A stretch of 64,000 bases of DNA from Gordonia polyisoprenivorans (GTDB taxonomy: Bacteria > Actinomycetota > Actinomycetes > Mycobacteriales > Mycobacteriaceae): contig NZ_CP072203.1 in the NCBI RefSeq assembly GCF_017654315.1, forward strand, positions 3,844,001-3,908,000. Reading direction: 5' to 3'. Below the pieces are notes generated by a model, which had not been told where the DNA came from, made no database searches, and saw only the letters and a list, made by a program, of their open reading frames with translations. Made by a program: the position numbers and the translations under genes. Shown one piece after another: positions 1 to 7,821 of this stretch (position 1 is its first letter; every line of letters starts with the position of its first letter).

Positions 1-85
1 GACCGGCAACTACCACCGGCCCCCGCGGTCGTTGTCGAAATATGTTCCCGACCACGTGGCCACCCTGCTGGGCTCGCCTGAGTGA
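1..85 (+). CDS. C-terminal end of an unidentified protein (partial)
   Basis: An open frame enters from the left edge (codons from base 2) and stops with TGA at 83-85. The last residues are SKYVPDHVATLLGSPE. Codon use fits the GC-rich neighbours, so it is probably the tail of a real gene on the plus strand, 73 bases before the DUF503 gene. The visible 27 residues are too few to assign a family. Confidence 0.45.
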   Translation, partial: TGNYHRPPRSLSKYVPDHVATLLGSPE

Positions 86-158
86 TCCCGCGAACCCGCA
101 CGCCCGGATCGCCCCCGCGTGGCGCCTCCGTGCGGGCGGGGCGTAGCATCACCCGACG

Positions 159-458
159 ATGTGGATCGGTTTCGCAGAGTTCGATTACCTGCTCGGTGAT
201 GTTCATTCGCTCAAGCAGAAGCGGTCGGTGATCCGACCGATCATCGCCGAGATGAAGTCGCGGTTCTCCGTCGCCATCTCCGAGGTGGATCACCGGGAGG
301 TGCACCGGCGCACGGGGATCGGGGTTGCCGTCGTGTCCCCGGACCGGGCGCATGCGGTGGAGATACTCGATGCGGTGGAACGCTATGCCGCCGCGCGCCC
401 CGAGGTGCAGTTGCTCTCCGCCCGGATTCGCGTGCTGCAGTCGGGCGACATCGAGTGA
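159..458 (+). CDS. DUF503 family protein (YlxP-like)
   Basis: The 99-residue product has the DUF503 pattern: an N-terminal strand followed by SLKQKRSVIRPIIAEMKSRF (residues 17-36) and then VAISEVD. Length is normal for the family (about 90-100 residues). DUF503 proteins are small ferredoxin-like-fold proteins, often encoded near translation genes (infB/rbfA) in Gram-positives. Their molecular role is not settled. The ATG start is directly preceded by a short GC-rich leader. The gene is convergent with mug, 21 bases downstream. Confidence 0.8.
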   Translation: MWIGFAEFDYLLGDVHSLKQKRSVIRPIIAEMKSRFSVAISEVDHREVHRRTGIGVAVVSPDRAHAVEILDAVERYAAARPEVQLLSARIRVLQSGDIE

Positions 459-479
459 CGCCGCGACGACCGCAGGGTC

Positions 480-1058
480 TCAGGCGTCGGTGACGACCCC
501 GGCGGCCACGGCAACCTCTCGATAGGCCCGAGCCAGCGAGTCCACGGTCTCGTGGGCATTGAGCCCGCTGGGGTTGGGTACCACCCACAGCTGCGCCCCG
601 GCCCAGTCCGGGGTGTCGGGCTGTCGTCCGGGCGTTGCGGTGCGCTGCCCGAATGCGGTGCGGTAGGCCGTGATTCCGAGGATCGCCACCACCCGCGGAG
701 CGATCCGGGCAACGGTCGAGCGCAATCGTTGCCCGCCCGAGCGCAATTCGTCGGCGGAGAGGTCGGCGGCCGCTGCGGTGGCCCGCTCGACCACGTTCGT
801 GATGCCGATCCCCGCGTTCAGGAGAGCCGCGCCATCGGCCTCGCTCATGCCCGACGACGCATCGATCACGTGGTCGGTGATCCCGGCGCGGTACAGCGCC
901 GGGTAGAAGCGATTACCCGGCCGGGCGAAGTGCGCGCCGGTGGCCGCGCTCCAGAGCCCGGGGTTGATCCCCACGAACAGCAGTCGACAGCCGGGACCGA
1001 GGAGGTCGTCGATCCGCTCGTCGCGGTGGGAGAGTAATTGCGCCCTGGTGAAACCCAT
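480..1058 (-). CDS. mug: G/U mismatch-specific uracil-DNA glycosylase (Mug/TDG family)
   Basis: The 192-residue protein carries both signature segments of the Mug/thymine-DNA-glycosylase family. These are GINPG at residues 30-34, whose Asn positions the catalytic water, and a late NPSGLNAH motif near residue 162 that inserts into the DNA helix. The enzyme would remove uracil (or ethenocytosine) opposite guanine in base-excision repair in the cytoplasm. Length matches actinobacterial Mug proteins (170-200 residues). It lies 18 bases downstream of a VOC-family gene on the same strand, so the two may be cotranscribed. No frameshift or missing motif is seen. Confidence 0.9.
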   Translation of the reverse strand: MGFTRAQLLSHRDERIDDLLGPGCRLLFVGINPGLWSAATGAHFARPGNRFYPALYRAGITDHVIDASSGMSEADGAALLNAGIGITNVVERATAAAADLSADELRSGGQRLRSTVARIAPRVVAILGITAYRTAFGQRTATPGRQPDTPDWAGAQLWVVPNPSGLNAHETVDSLARAYREVAVAAGVVTDA

Positions 1059-1076
1059 CGATGCAGATGCGTGCGA

Positions 1077-1427
1077 TCAGTGGCCCGAGGCGACGCAGAA
1101 CTGATTGCCGTCGGGATCGGCCAGGGTGATCCACGCGAACCCGTCGATCTCGTGTTCACCGATGCGTGTGGCACCGGCATCGACGAGTCGCTGAGCTTGA
1201 GCAGTGCGGTCGTCGGCCGTGAGATCGAGGTGCACTCGGTTCTTGCCCGGCGTCGGCTCCTCCACCTTCTGGAAACCCAACGTCGGCGCCCCCTCGCCGA
1301 GGGAGACCATCACGAAGTAGCCCTCGTTCTCGGCGACGACGGTGCCGCCCATCGCGTCGGCCCACCACCGGCCGAGTCGTACCGGGTCCAGCGAATCGAT
1401 GGTGATCATGCCGATGGCGAGGCTCAT
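1077..1427 (-). CDS. VOC superfamily (glyoxalase-like) protein
   Basis: This 116-residue, single-module vicinal-oxygen-chelate protein has the typical N-terminal beta strand (IGMITIDSLDPVRLGRWW), a central NRVHLDLTADD segment and a C-terminal ADPDGNQFCV. These regions supply the metal ligands in family members. VOC proteins include glyoxalases, dioxygenases and antibiotic-binding proteins, so the substrate cannot be told from sequence. Length fits a subunit that dimerises to make one active site. It is upstream of mug on the minus strand. Confidence 0.8.
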   Translation of the reverse strand: MSLAIGMITIDSLDPVRLGRWWADAMGGTVVAENEGYFVMVSLGEGAPTLGFQKVEEPTPGKNRVHLDLTADDRTAQAQRLVDAGATRIGEHEIDGFAWITLADPDGNQFCVASGH

Positions 1428-1507
1428 GTCTCGACCGTAGCCGAATCATGCGTGATGGTGCATTCACCTGGTTGTTCGGCGTCACGGGTTGACCGGCGCG
1501 AGCCGTC

Positions 1508-1951
1508 GTGAGTGCATGGGTCATGCGACCCAGCGACCTCGACGACAATTCCACAGACCTCGGCCACCGACAACCGGTCCTCGTCGTGGATGCCGCCAAC
1601 GTCGTCGGTTCGGTGCCCGACGGATGGTGGCGTGACCGGCGCGGGGCCACCGAACGCGTGCGAGATCGGCTCGCCGATATCGCCGACTCCGGTGTCGCGG
1701 GGTTCGAGGGGCCGGTGAACATCGTCCTGGTCGTCGAAGGCCGGGCGCGGGGTGTCGCCTCGACCGCGTCGGTCACCGTCGTCGACGCCGACGGCTCGGG
1801 TGATGACGCGATCGTCGACGTGGTGCGCCGACTGCGCACACATAGGATCGCAGTGGTCACCGCGGACCGCGAATTGCGGGGTCGCGTAACCGATCTCGGC
1901 GCAGAGGTCCTCGGCCCATCGGTGATCACCCGACGCAAACCACACGAGTGA
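1508..1951 (+). CDS. NYN/PIN-like (YacP-type) putative ribonuclease
   Basis: The 147-residue protein opens its fold with VLVVDAANVVGSVPDGWWRDR (residues about 24-44). This is the acidic strand-loop expected of NYN/PIN nucleases. Further Asp residues lie in VTVVDADGSGDDAIVDVV and VVTADRELRGRV. Mycobacterial homologues are often labelled as NTP pyrophosphohydrolases, but the visible pattern is NYN-like, meaning metal-dependent RNA cleavage or nucleotide binding. The start is GTG at 1508; ATG at 1523 is also possible. It lies 58 bases upstream of the baeRF gene. Confidence 0.6.
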   Translation: MSAWVMRPSDLDDNSTDLGHRQPVLVVDAANVVGSVPDGWWRDRRGATERVRDRLADIADSGVAGFEGPVNIVLVVEGRARGVASTASVTVVDADGSGDDAIVDVVRRLRTHRIAVVTADRELRGRVTDLGAEVLGPSVITRRKPHE

Positions 1952-2009
1952 ACTGCTGTCGTGGTTACAGTGAGGGGGCAGCCGTACGGACGACCCGAAA
2001 GGACGGACC

Positions 2010-3134
2010 ATGGCCCGCTTCACACTTCCGACCCTCGACGATCTCAAGGAGCTCGGGACACCGCGCGAGAACGCGATCACGATCTACGCCGAGACCTCAC
2101 CGGCACCGGATACCCGCGACACCAGCTATCTGAACGCCAAGAGCGCGTTTGACCAGTCCATCCGAACCCTGCGGGAGAACGGGATTCGCCACGCCGTCGA
2201 GGAGTCATTGCGCGCCCAGTGGGAGAAGGTCCGTTCCGACGAGGTGTGGGCGCGTTTGTCGCGGTCGGTGGCGATCTTCCTGACCCCCGACCAGGTCGAG
2301 ATCTTCTCCCTGCCCAATCGGTTGGAGAACCAGTCCCAGGTCGGCTCGTACTTCGATCTCGGGCAGATCGTACGGGCGGTCACCGCGACACAATCGGCCT
2401 TCGGGTTGACCCTCTCCGCCAACGGATGGAATCTGTGGGAGGCCACCGCGACCACGGTGGCCACCGAACTCGAGCTCAGCGGTGAGCACGCCGTCGATGC
2501 CGCCGACGCCACCAATCGCGCCACCATCCGTGACCGGGGCCATGTTCGCCGCCTCGTCGGCGACGAAGGCAAGAAGGTCCTGCTCGAGCAGTATGCCAAG
2601 CGTGTGGCCGAGGCCGTGAAAATCGAACTGGCGCCCCGAGATCCGCACGGCGAGCGACCGTTGTTCCTGTTCGCCGCCGATCCGCTACTCGATCTGTATC
2701 GCAACATCGAGTCAACACGTCGTGTCGTCGCCATACCAGGCGCACCCGACGAACTGCACGCCGACCGCATCGACGCCGCCATCCGCGCCGAGATGCCCGC
2801 GCTCAATGCCGAGCGGAACAACGCCGTCCTCGATCGCATCGCCGACGGGGTCTCCTCCGGACTGGTGGCCACCGACCTGGCCGACATCAGCCGTGCCGCC
2901 ACCTCCGGCGCGGTGTCGACACTGCTCTACGACTTCACCGTCGATGTGCTCGGCACCGTCGACAGCCGAACCGGCGAGGTCACATTCGACGACTCCGGTC
3001 ACGATGTGCTGTCCGACATCGTGGTGACCGTACTCGACCACGGCGGCGAGGTGATCCCGGTGCGCAACAACGAGATCACCAATTCCCTCTGGAACGGCAC
3101 CGCCGTCGCCGGGCTCCGATTCCGATCGGCCTGA
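2010..3134 (+). CDS. baeRF-family (eRF1-like) protein
   Basis: The 374-residue protein has the layout of the bacterial-archaeal eRF1-related (baeRF) families. There is an N-terminal domain (TLPTLDDLKELGTPRENAITIYAETSP), a middle domain with SVAIFLTPDQVEIFSLPNRL, and an eRF1_3/L7Ae-like C-terminal domain ending LDHGGEVIPVRNNEI. The family is suspected to act on stalled ribosomes or as stress hibernation-type factors. I place it in the family-11-like group with moderate certainty. A good ribosome-binding site (GAAAGGACGG) precedes the ATG. It is followed after 45 bases by poxB on the same strand and may be cotranscribed with it. Confidence 0.7.
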   Translation: MARFTLPTLDDLKELGTPRENAITIYAETSPAPDTRDTSYLNAKSAFDQSIRTLRENGIRHAVEESLRAQWEKVRSDEVWARLSRSVAIFLTPDQVEIFSLPNRLENQSQVGSYFDLGQIVRAVTATQSAFGLTLSANGWNLWEATATTVATELELSGEHAVDAADATNRATIRDRGHVRRLVGDEGKKVLLEQYAKRVAEAVKIELAPRDPHGERPLFLFAADPLLDLYRNIESTRRVVAIPGAPDELHADRIDAAIRAEMPALNAERNNAVLDRIADGVSSGLVATDLADISRAATSGAVSTLLYDFTVDVLGTVDSRTGEVTFDDSGHDVLSDIVVTVLDHGGEVIPVRNNEITNSLWNGTAVAGLRFRSA

Positions 3135-3179
3135 GGCCGATCGGCCGACGTCACCGACACCCACAACTGAGGAGATCCC

Positions 3180-4931
3180 TTGGCCCACACCGTCGCTGCC
3201 GAAATCGTCGAGACCCTGCGCACCTCGGGTACCGAGCGCGTGTACGGCATCCCCGGCGACTCGTTGAACGGTTTCACTGATGCCCTGCGAAAAGACGGCA
3301 CGATCCGCTGGGTGCACGTGCGACACGAGGAGACCGCGGCGTTCGCGGCCTCGGCCGACGCGGCACTCACCGGCGAACTCGCCGTCTGTGCGGGTAGCTG
3401 CGGACCGGGCAATCTGCACCTGATCAACGGTCTCTACGACGCACACAGATCGCGGGTGCCGGTACTGGCCATCGCCGCGCACATCCCCGCCGCCGAGATC
3501 GGCAGCGGATACTTCCAGGAGACCCACCCCGAGCGATTGTTCACCGAGTGCAGTTCGTTCTGCGAGATGGTCTCGACACCCGAACAACTGCCACGGCTGC
3601 TCGACATCGCCATGCGCACGGCCGTGGAACAGCGCGGCGTCGCCGTCCTGATCGTCCCGGGCGAGATCTTCCTGGCCAAGACCGCGCGCCGCAAGAATCG
3701 TTCACCGATCCGCGCGATTCCCAACGTGATTCGGCCCACCGACGACCAATTGCGCCGAGTGGCAGACCATCTCGACGGGGCGCAACGGGTGACCATCCTG
3801 GCCGGCGCGGGCACGGCCGGCGCCCACGACCAGGTGGTGGCGTTCGCCGATGCGTTGCAGGCGCCGATCGTGCATGCCTTGCGTGGCAAGGAGTTCCTCG
3901 AGTACGACAATCCGTTCGATGTCGGGATGACCGGGCTGCTCGGCTTCTCCTCCGGCTATCGGGCCATCGAGAAGTGCGACACCCTGGTCATGCTCGGCAC
4001 CGACTTCCCGTATCAGCAGTTCTTCCCCACCGAGGCGACCATCATCCAGCTCGACATCCGTGGCGAGCAGATCGGGCGGCGCACGCGCGTCGACATCGGG
4101 CTGGTCGGCAGTGTCGCCGACACCCTCACGGCATTGACCCCGCTGCTGAGGCGCGAGCGGCCGTCGGAGCATCTGAGTACCGCCCTCGAGCACTACGCGA
4201 AGGCGCGGACGTCTCTCGACGAACTCGCCGTCGACGACGGCAAGACACCCATCCACCCCCAATACCTGACGATGCTGCTCAGCAAGTACGCCGATCCCGA
4301 CGCGGTCTTCATCCCCGATGTCGGGTCGCCGGTGGTGTGGGCCGCGCGCTACCTGACGATGAACGGATCCCGCAGGCTGATCGGGTCGTTCACACACGGA
4401 TCGATGGCCAACGCCCTGTCGCAGTCCGTCGGCGCGCAGGCGTCGCTTCCCGGCCGGCAGGTCATCGCACTCGCCGGCGACGGCGGGCTGACGATGCTGT
4501 TCGGTGAGTTGATCACGCTGACCCAGAACCGGCTTCCGGTGAAGGTCGTGATCTTCGACAATTCGTCATTGAACTTCGTCGAGGTGGAGATGAAGGCGGC
4601 CGGCTTCGTCAACTACGGCACCGACCTCGAGAACCCCGACTTCGCCGCCGTCGCGCAGTCGTTGGGCATCTACGGACGGCGGGTCGAGCATCCCGGCGAG
4701 TTGGACGAGGCCGTGCGCGCGTTCCTCGCCCACGACGGTCCGGCCGTCCTCGACGTCGCGACTGCGCGCCAGGAGTTGTCGATCCCGCCGACCATCACCG
4801 CCGCGCAGGCCAAGGGCTTCACGTTGTACGCCATCCGCACGGTGCTGTCCGGTCGTGGTGACGAGCTCGTCGACCTCGCCGAGACCAATCTGTTCCGCCG
4901 CCTGTTCGACGCAGCCACACCCGACGACTGA
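3180..4931 (+). CDS. poxB: Pyruvate dehydrogenase (quinone)-type thiamine-diphosphate enzyme
   Basis: The 583-residue protein has the three-domain ThDP-enzyme plan. The N-terminal PYR domain has the catalytic Glu in VRHEETAAFAA (residues 47-57). A central FAD-type domain follows, then a C-terminal PP domain with GDGGLTMLF (Mg/ThDP motif) and FDNSSLNFVE. N-terminal AEIVETL..GTERVYGIPGDSLN is typical of pyruvate oxidases (PoxB). The product would decarboxylate pyruvate to acetate and pass electrons to the quinone pool at the membrane. Acetolactate-synthase-like relatives are the alternative. The start is TTG with a strong GAGGAG site 6 bases upstream. It converges on the DUF4185 gene. Confidence 0.8.
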   Translation: MAHTVAAEIVETLRTSGTERVYGIPGDSLNGFTDALRKDGTIRWVHVRHEETAAFAASADAALTGELAVCAGSCGPGNLHLINGLYDAHRSRVPVLAIAAHIPAAEIGSGYFQETHPERLFTECSSFCEMVSTPEQLPRLLDIAMRTAVEQRGVAVLIVPGEIFLAKTARRKNRSPIRAIPNVIRPTDDQLRRVADHLDGAQRVTILAGAGTAGAHDQVVAFADALQAPIVHALRGKEFLEYDNPFDVGMTGLLGFSSGYRAIEKCDTLVMLGTDFPYQQFFPTEATIIQLDIRGEQIGRRTRVDIGLVGSVADTLTALTPLLRRERPSEHLSTALEHYAKARTSLDELAVDDGKTPIHPQYLTMLLSKYADPDAVFIPDVGSPVVWAARYLTMNGSRRLIGSFTHGSMANALSQSVGAQASLPGRQVIALAGDGGLTMLFGELITLTQNRLPVKVVIFDNSSLNFVEVEMKAAGFVNYGTDLENPDFAAVAQSLGIYGRRVEHPGELDEAVRAFLAHDGPAVLDVATARQELSIPPTITAAQAKGFTLYAIRTVLSGRGDELVDLAETNLFRRLFDAATPDD

Positions 4932-4968
4932 CCCGGGTATCGGCGCCGGCGACACGTGTGGTCGCCTG

Positions 4969-6333
4969 TCAGTGCGGGATCTTCGACAGATCCGAGTGCA
5001 GCAGCATGACGTTGTAGTCACTCCACCGGGAGGCGTTGAAGTACAGGTCTTTTCCGGTGCCGAGGATCGCCGGTGAGTGCGGCTGGATCATCGGCCCGTA
5101 CACGACGAGTGCGACGGGCGGCACCAGGTAGGTGGGAGCGCTCCACGGGCCCTCGGGATGATCGGCGGTACGGATGCGAATCCCGTTGTCCCCGTCGAGC
5201 ATCATGTACTTGTTCAGGTAGGGGCTCCAGGAGACCGACGCCTCGGTGACCGGCGGCGGCAGGATCTGCGCCGAACCGTCGTCGGGGATGGCGGTGATGT
5301 CACGTTTCCATCCCCGTCCGGGCCCGCTGCCGGTCCAGTACTCGTAGTTCTCGAGATTGCGGATGTCCCCCGGTACGAACCGGGCGAGGAATGCGGCACC
5401 GAATCGTCCGTTGGGAGTGCCGAGTTGGTAGATGTAGCCGGCATCGGCTCCGTGCCCACGGAAGTAGGCGCTCTGCTGGAACTTTCCGTTGTTGTAGGTG
5501 ACCTCACGCAGGGCGCCCGGGAGCGCGAGGGTCACCGGAGCGTTGATCAGGATGGTGTTGGGATCGGTGTCCCATGTCTGCCCGTTGTCGGTGGAGTAGG
5601 CGATCGCGGAGAAGTTGGTGACCCAATGGCCCGCGTCACCCCACGATCGCACGGACATGTAGTTCATGTACTGCGTGTAGCCGCCGTTGCCGTCCGGCAG
5701 CGAGATGGCTGCGGTCGGGATGGTGGTGACCTCCACCTGACTGACCCCGATGGCCGGGATCAGCTGCGTCGCGAAGTTCGGGGCGTCGGCACCGACCACA
5801 CTGCCCGACTCGGTGACGCCGGGCACCGCGTCGGGCACGCTGACCCCGTCGGTGAAGTCGTCGTCGTTGGAGCGGAGCAACACGTTGTGGCGCCACTGTT
5901 GTCCGGCGACCGCGCAATCACCGAAGGTGTCGCCGAACGCCATCAGCGTCTGCCCGGAACCGTTGTCCCAGCTGATCCCGAGATCGGTGCCGGAGATGCC
6001 GAACCGCGAGAAGGTCCGGTTCGGACTCTTCGGCCCGGTGATCCAGGCGACCGTGTTGGTACTCGGTCCCCGGTAGACCGGCAGATTCCCCTGCGGACCG
6101 GTGTCGGGATTGCTCGAACCACCCGATCCCGAACCCAGTGATCCAGAGCCTGCCGATCCCGACCCCAGCGAGCCGCTCGATCCCAGGGATCCGGTCGACC
6201 CGGTGCCACCGTTGCCGCAGGGCGCGGCGTTCGCGGCGCCGGTCCCGGTGAGCATGCCGCCGCCCACCATCATGGTCGACACGACCACGGCGACCGCCGC
6301 CACGCGAGCGCGTCGAACGAAACGGATGTTCAT
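4969..6333 (-). CDS. Secreted DUF4185 protein
   Basis: From the ATG at 6333 the product is 454 residues. It begins with an Arg-rich n-region and a long hydrophobic stretch ending GTGAANA, a clear Sec signal peptide. A Gly/Ser-rich linker of repeated GSGSLGS-type units follows (about residues 45-75). The rest is a beta-propeller-like DUF4185 domain (WITGPKSPNRTFSRFGISGTDLG, LMAFGDTFG). Members are exported actinobacterial proteins related to glycoside-binding five-bladed propellers, and no reaction is established. A longer upstream start (6366) would put charged residues before the signal, so I reject it. It is a single gene with a 210-base region upstream. Confidence 0.8.
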   Translation of the reverse strand: MNIRFVRRARVAAVAVVVSTMMVGGGMLTGTGAANAAPCGNGGTGSTGSLGSSGSLGSGSAGSGSLGSGSGGSSNPDTGPQGNLPVYRGPSTNTVAWITGPKSPNRTFSRFGISGTDLGISWDNGSGQTLMAFGDTFGDCAVAGQQWRHNVLLRSNDDDFTDGVSVPDAVPGVTESGSVVGADAPNFATQLIPAIGVSQVEVTTIPTAAISLPDGNGGYTQYMNYMSVRSWGDAGHWVTNFSAIAYSTDNGQTWDTDPNTILINAPVTLALPGALREVTYNNGKFQQSAYFRGHGADAGYIYQLGTPNGRFGAAFLARFVPGDIRNLENYEYWTGSGPGRGWKRDITAIPDDGSAQILPPPVTEASVSWSPYLNKYMMLDGDNGIRIRTADHPEGPWSAPTYLVPPVALVVYGPMIQPHSPAILGTGKDLYFNASRWSDYNVMLLHSDLSKIPH

Positions 6334-6543
6334 GAGTGGCGGCTCTCCCGGCGTTCGTTCCGACACGGGCTGCGCCGTTTCCGGTGACAGCTACGGATGT
6401 GACAGAAGTGATGTGTGGTGCTGGTGAGACAATTGCACCAGGTGAGACGCGCCGAGGATACCGGTGGCGATCACGAATGAGTCTCAGCTTGGAGACGTCT
6501 GTGAGATCCGATGCAGCGAGATCCGATGCAGCGATGAGCACCG

Positions 6544-7353
6544 TCAGTGGCGAGAGAACTCCGATGCCCGAGCGACCTGCTCTGCGGTCAGCGCGACGCC
6601 CGTGTACTTCTCGAACTGCCCGGCCGCCTGCAGTGCGATCACCTCGGCTCCGGTGATGACCCGCTTCCCCGCCGTCCGGGCCGCAACGATCAGCGGCGTC
6701 TCCGACGGAAACGCAACCACGTCGAACACCGTTGCGGCAGCGGCAATCGTGGCATCGTCGAACGCCTGCGCATCCGCGTCGGCGCCGGTCATTCCCAGCG
6801 GGGTCACGTTCACGATGATGTCGGCACCGGGCGCGGGAGCACTGATGTGGCGATACCCGTATTTGTCGGCGAGCGCCGAGCCGGCGGACTCGTTGCGTGC
6901 CGCGATGGTGAGGTCGCCGAACCCGGCGCTGCGGAATGCCCCGACGACGGCTCGCGCCATCCCGCCCGAGCCCTGCACCATCACCGCGGCATCCCGATCG
7001 AGCTCGTGGCGTTCGAGGAGCGCCGACACCGCCTCCACATCGGTGTTCGACGCGATCAGTCGACCGCTGTCGTTGACGATCGTGTTGACCGATTCGATCA
7101 CCGACGCCGACTCCTCGATCTCGTCGACGAGCGGGATCACCGCCTCCTTGAACGGCATCGACACCGAACACCCGCGAATCCCCAGGGCTCGCACACCACC
7201 GATCGCGCCGGCGATGTCGTCGGTCGTGAACGCCTTGTAGATGAAGTTCAGGCCGAGTTCGTCATACAGATAGTTGTGAAAGCGCGTCCCGATGTTCGAC
7301 GGTCGGCCGGCCAGCGAGATGCACAGGGTCATGTCCTTGTTGAGGATCGGCAT
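6544..7353 (-). CDS. aroE: Shikimate 5-dehydrogenase family protein
   Basis: The 269-residue protein shows the shikimate-dehydrogenase plan. The N-terminal substrate domain carries the catalytic Lys in SMPFK (Lys69) and the Asn-Thr-Asp triad NTD (103-105). A Rossmann domain with QGSGGMARAV follows. It would reduce 3-dehydroshikimate with NADPH, or act on quinate or a related substrate. The opening CISLAGRPSNIGTRFHN differs from canonical AroE (where S-x-S-P-x-x-H-N is typical). It may therefore be a second, specialised member rather than the biosynthetic enzyme. Its ATG overlaps the stop of the upstream NUDIX gene (TGATG), so the two are translationally coupled. Confidence 0.75.
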   Translation of the reverse strand: MPILNKDMTLCISLAGRPSNIGTRFHNYLYDELGLNFIYKAFTTDDIAGAIGGVRALGIRGCSVSMPFKEAVIPLVDEIEESASVIESVNTIVNDSGRLIASNTDVEAVSALLERHELDRDAAVMVQGSGGMARAVVGAFRSAGFGDLTIAARNESAGSALADKYGYRHISAPAPGADIIVNVTPLGMTGADADAQAFDDATIAAAATVFDVVAFPSETPLIVAARTAGKRVITGAEVIALQAAGQFEKYTGVALTAEQVARASEFSRH

Positions 7354-7814
7354 CAGTTCAGACTAACGTCGCCGGCCGGCGGCCGATCCCGGCCGCGCAG
7401 CGCAGGAATCACCTGCTCCACGAGCAGGGGCGCCAGCGGCACCGACGAATCCTCGATGCGTGACCTTCCCGCGTCGTCGAGAGGCAGCCATCGCAGTTCG
7501 GCAATCTCGGCGGCCGCGGTGGCGCCCTGAACCACGCGACGGTACTCGAAGACGTTGGCGCGCACCGCGAATCCGGCCTCGTTCGCCGCGGCGGCGGTGA
7601 AGGTCCCGAGCTCGGTCAGATCCTCGGCAGGCAACCGCACACCGGTTTCCTCGGCGCACTCACGAATCGCGGTCTCACGCGGATCCTCTCCGGGCTCGGG
7701 TTTGCCGCCGGGCAACATGAACCGGGAGCTGCCGACCTTGCGCACGATCAGCAGGGCACCCGATTCGTTCCGCAGCACGACGGCACTGACGGTGATCACC
7801 CGATCATCGGTCAC
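7353..7814 (-). CDS. NUDIX hydrolase
   Basis: The start is GTG at 7814, giving 153 residues. A full NUDIX box is present at residues 37-59: GKPEPGE, then RECAEETGV, matching GX5EX7REUXEEXGU. The enzyme would hydrolyse a nucleoside-diphosphate derivative, possibly a damaged nucleotide or ADP-sugar; the substrate is not evident. Longer upstream starts would run into the tex coding region and look Arg-rich and non-native. It lies 7 bases after tex and overlaps the shikimate-dehydrogenase start, so the three probably form one operon. Confidence 0.8.
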   Translation of the reverse strand: MTDDRVITVSAVVLRNESGALLIVRKVGSSRFMLPGGKPEPGEDPRETAIRECAEETGVRLPAEDLTELGTFTAAAANEAGFAVRANVFEYRRVVQGATAAAEIAELRWLPLDDAGRSRIEDSSVPLAPLLVEQVIPALRGRDRPPAGDVSLN

Positions 7815-7821
7815 CGGCTTC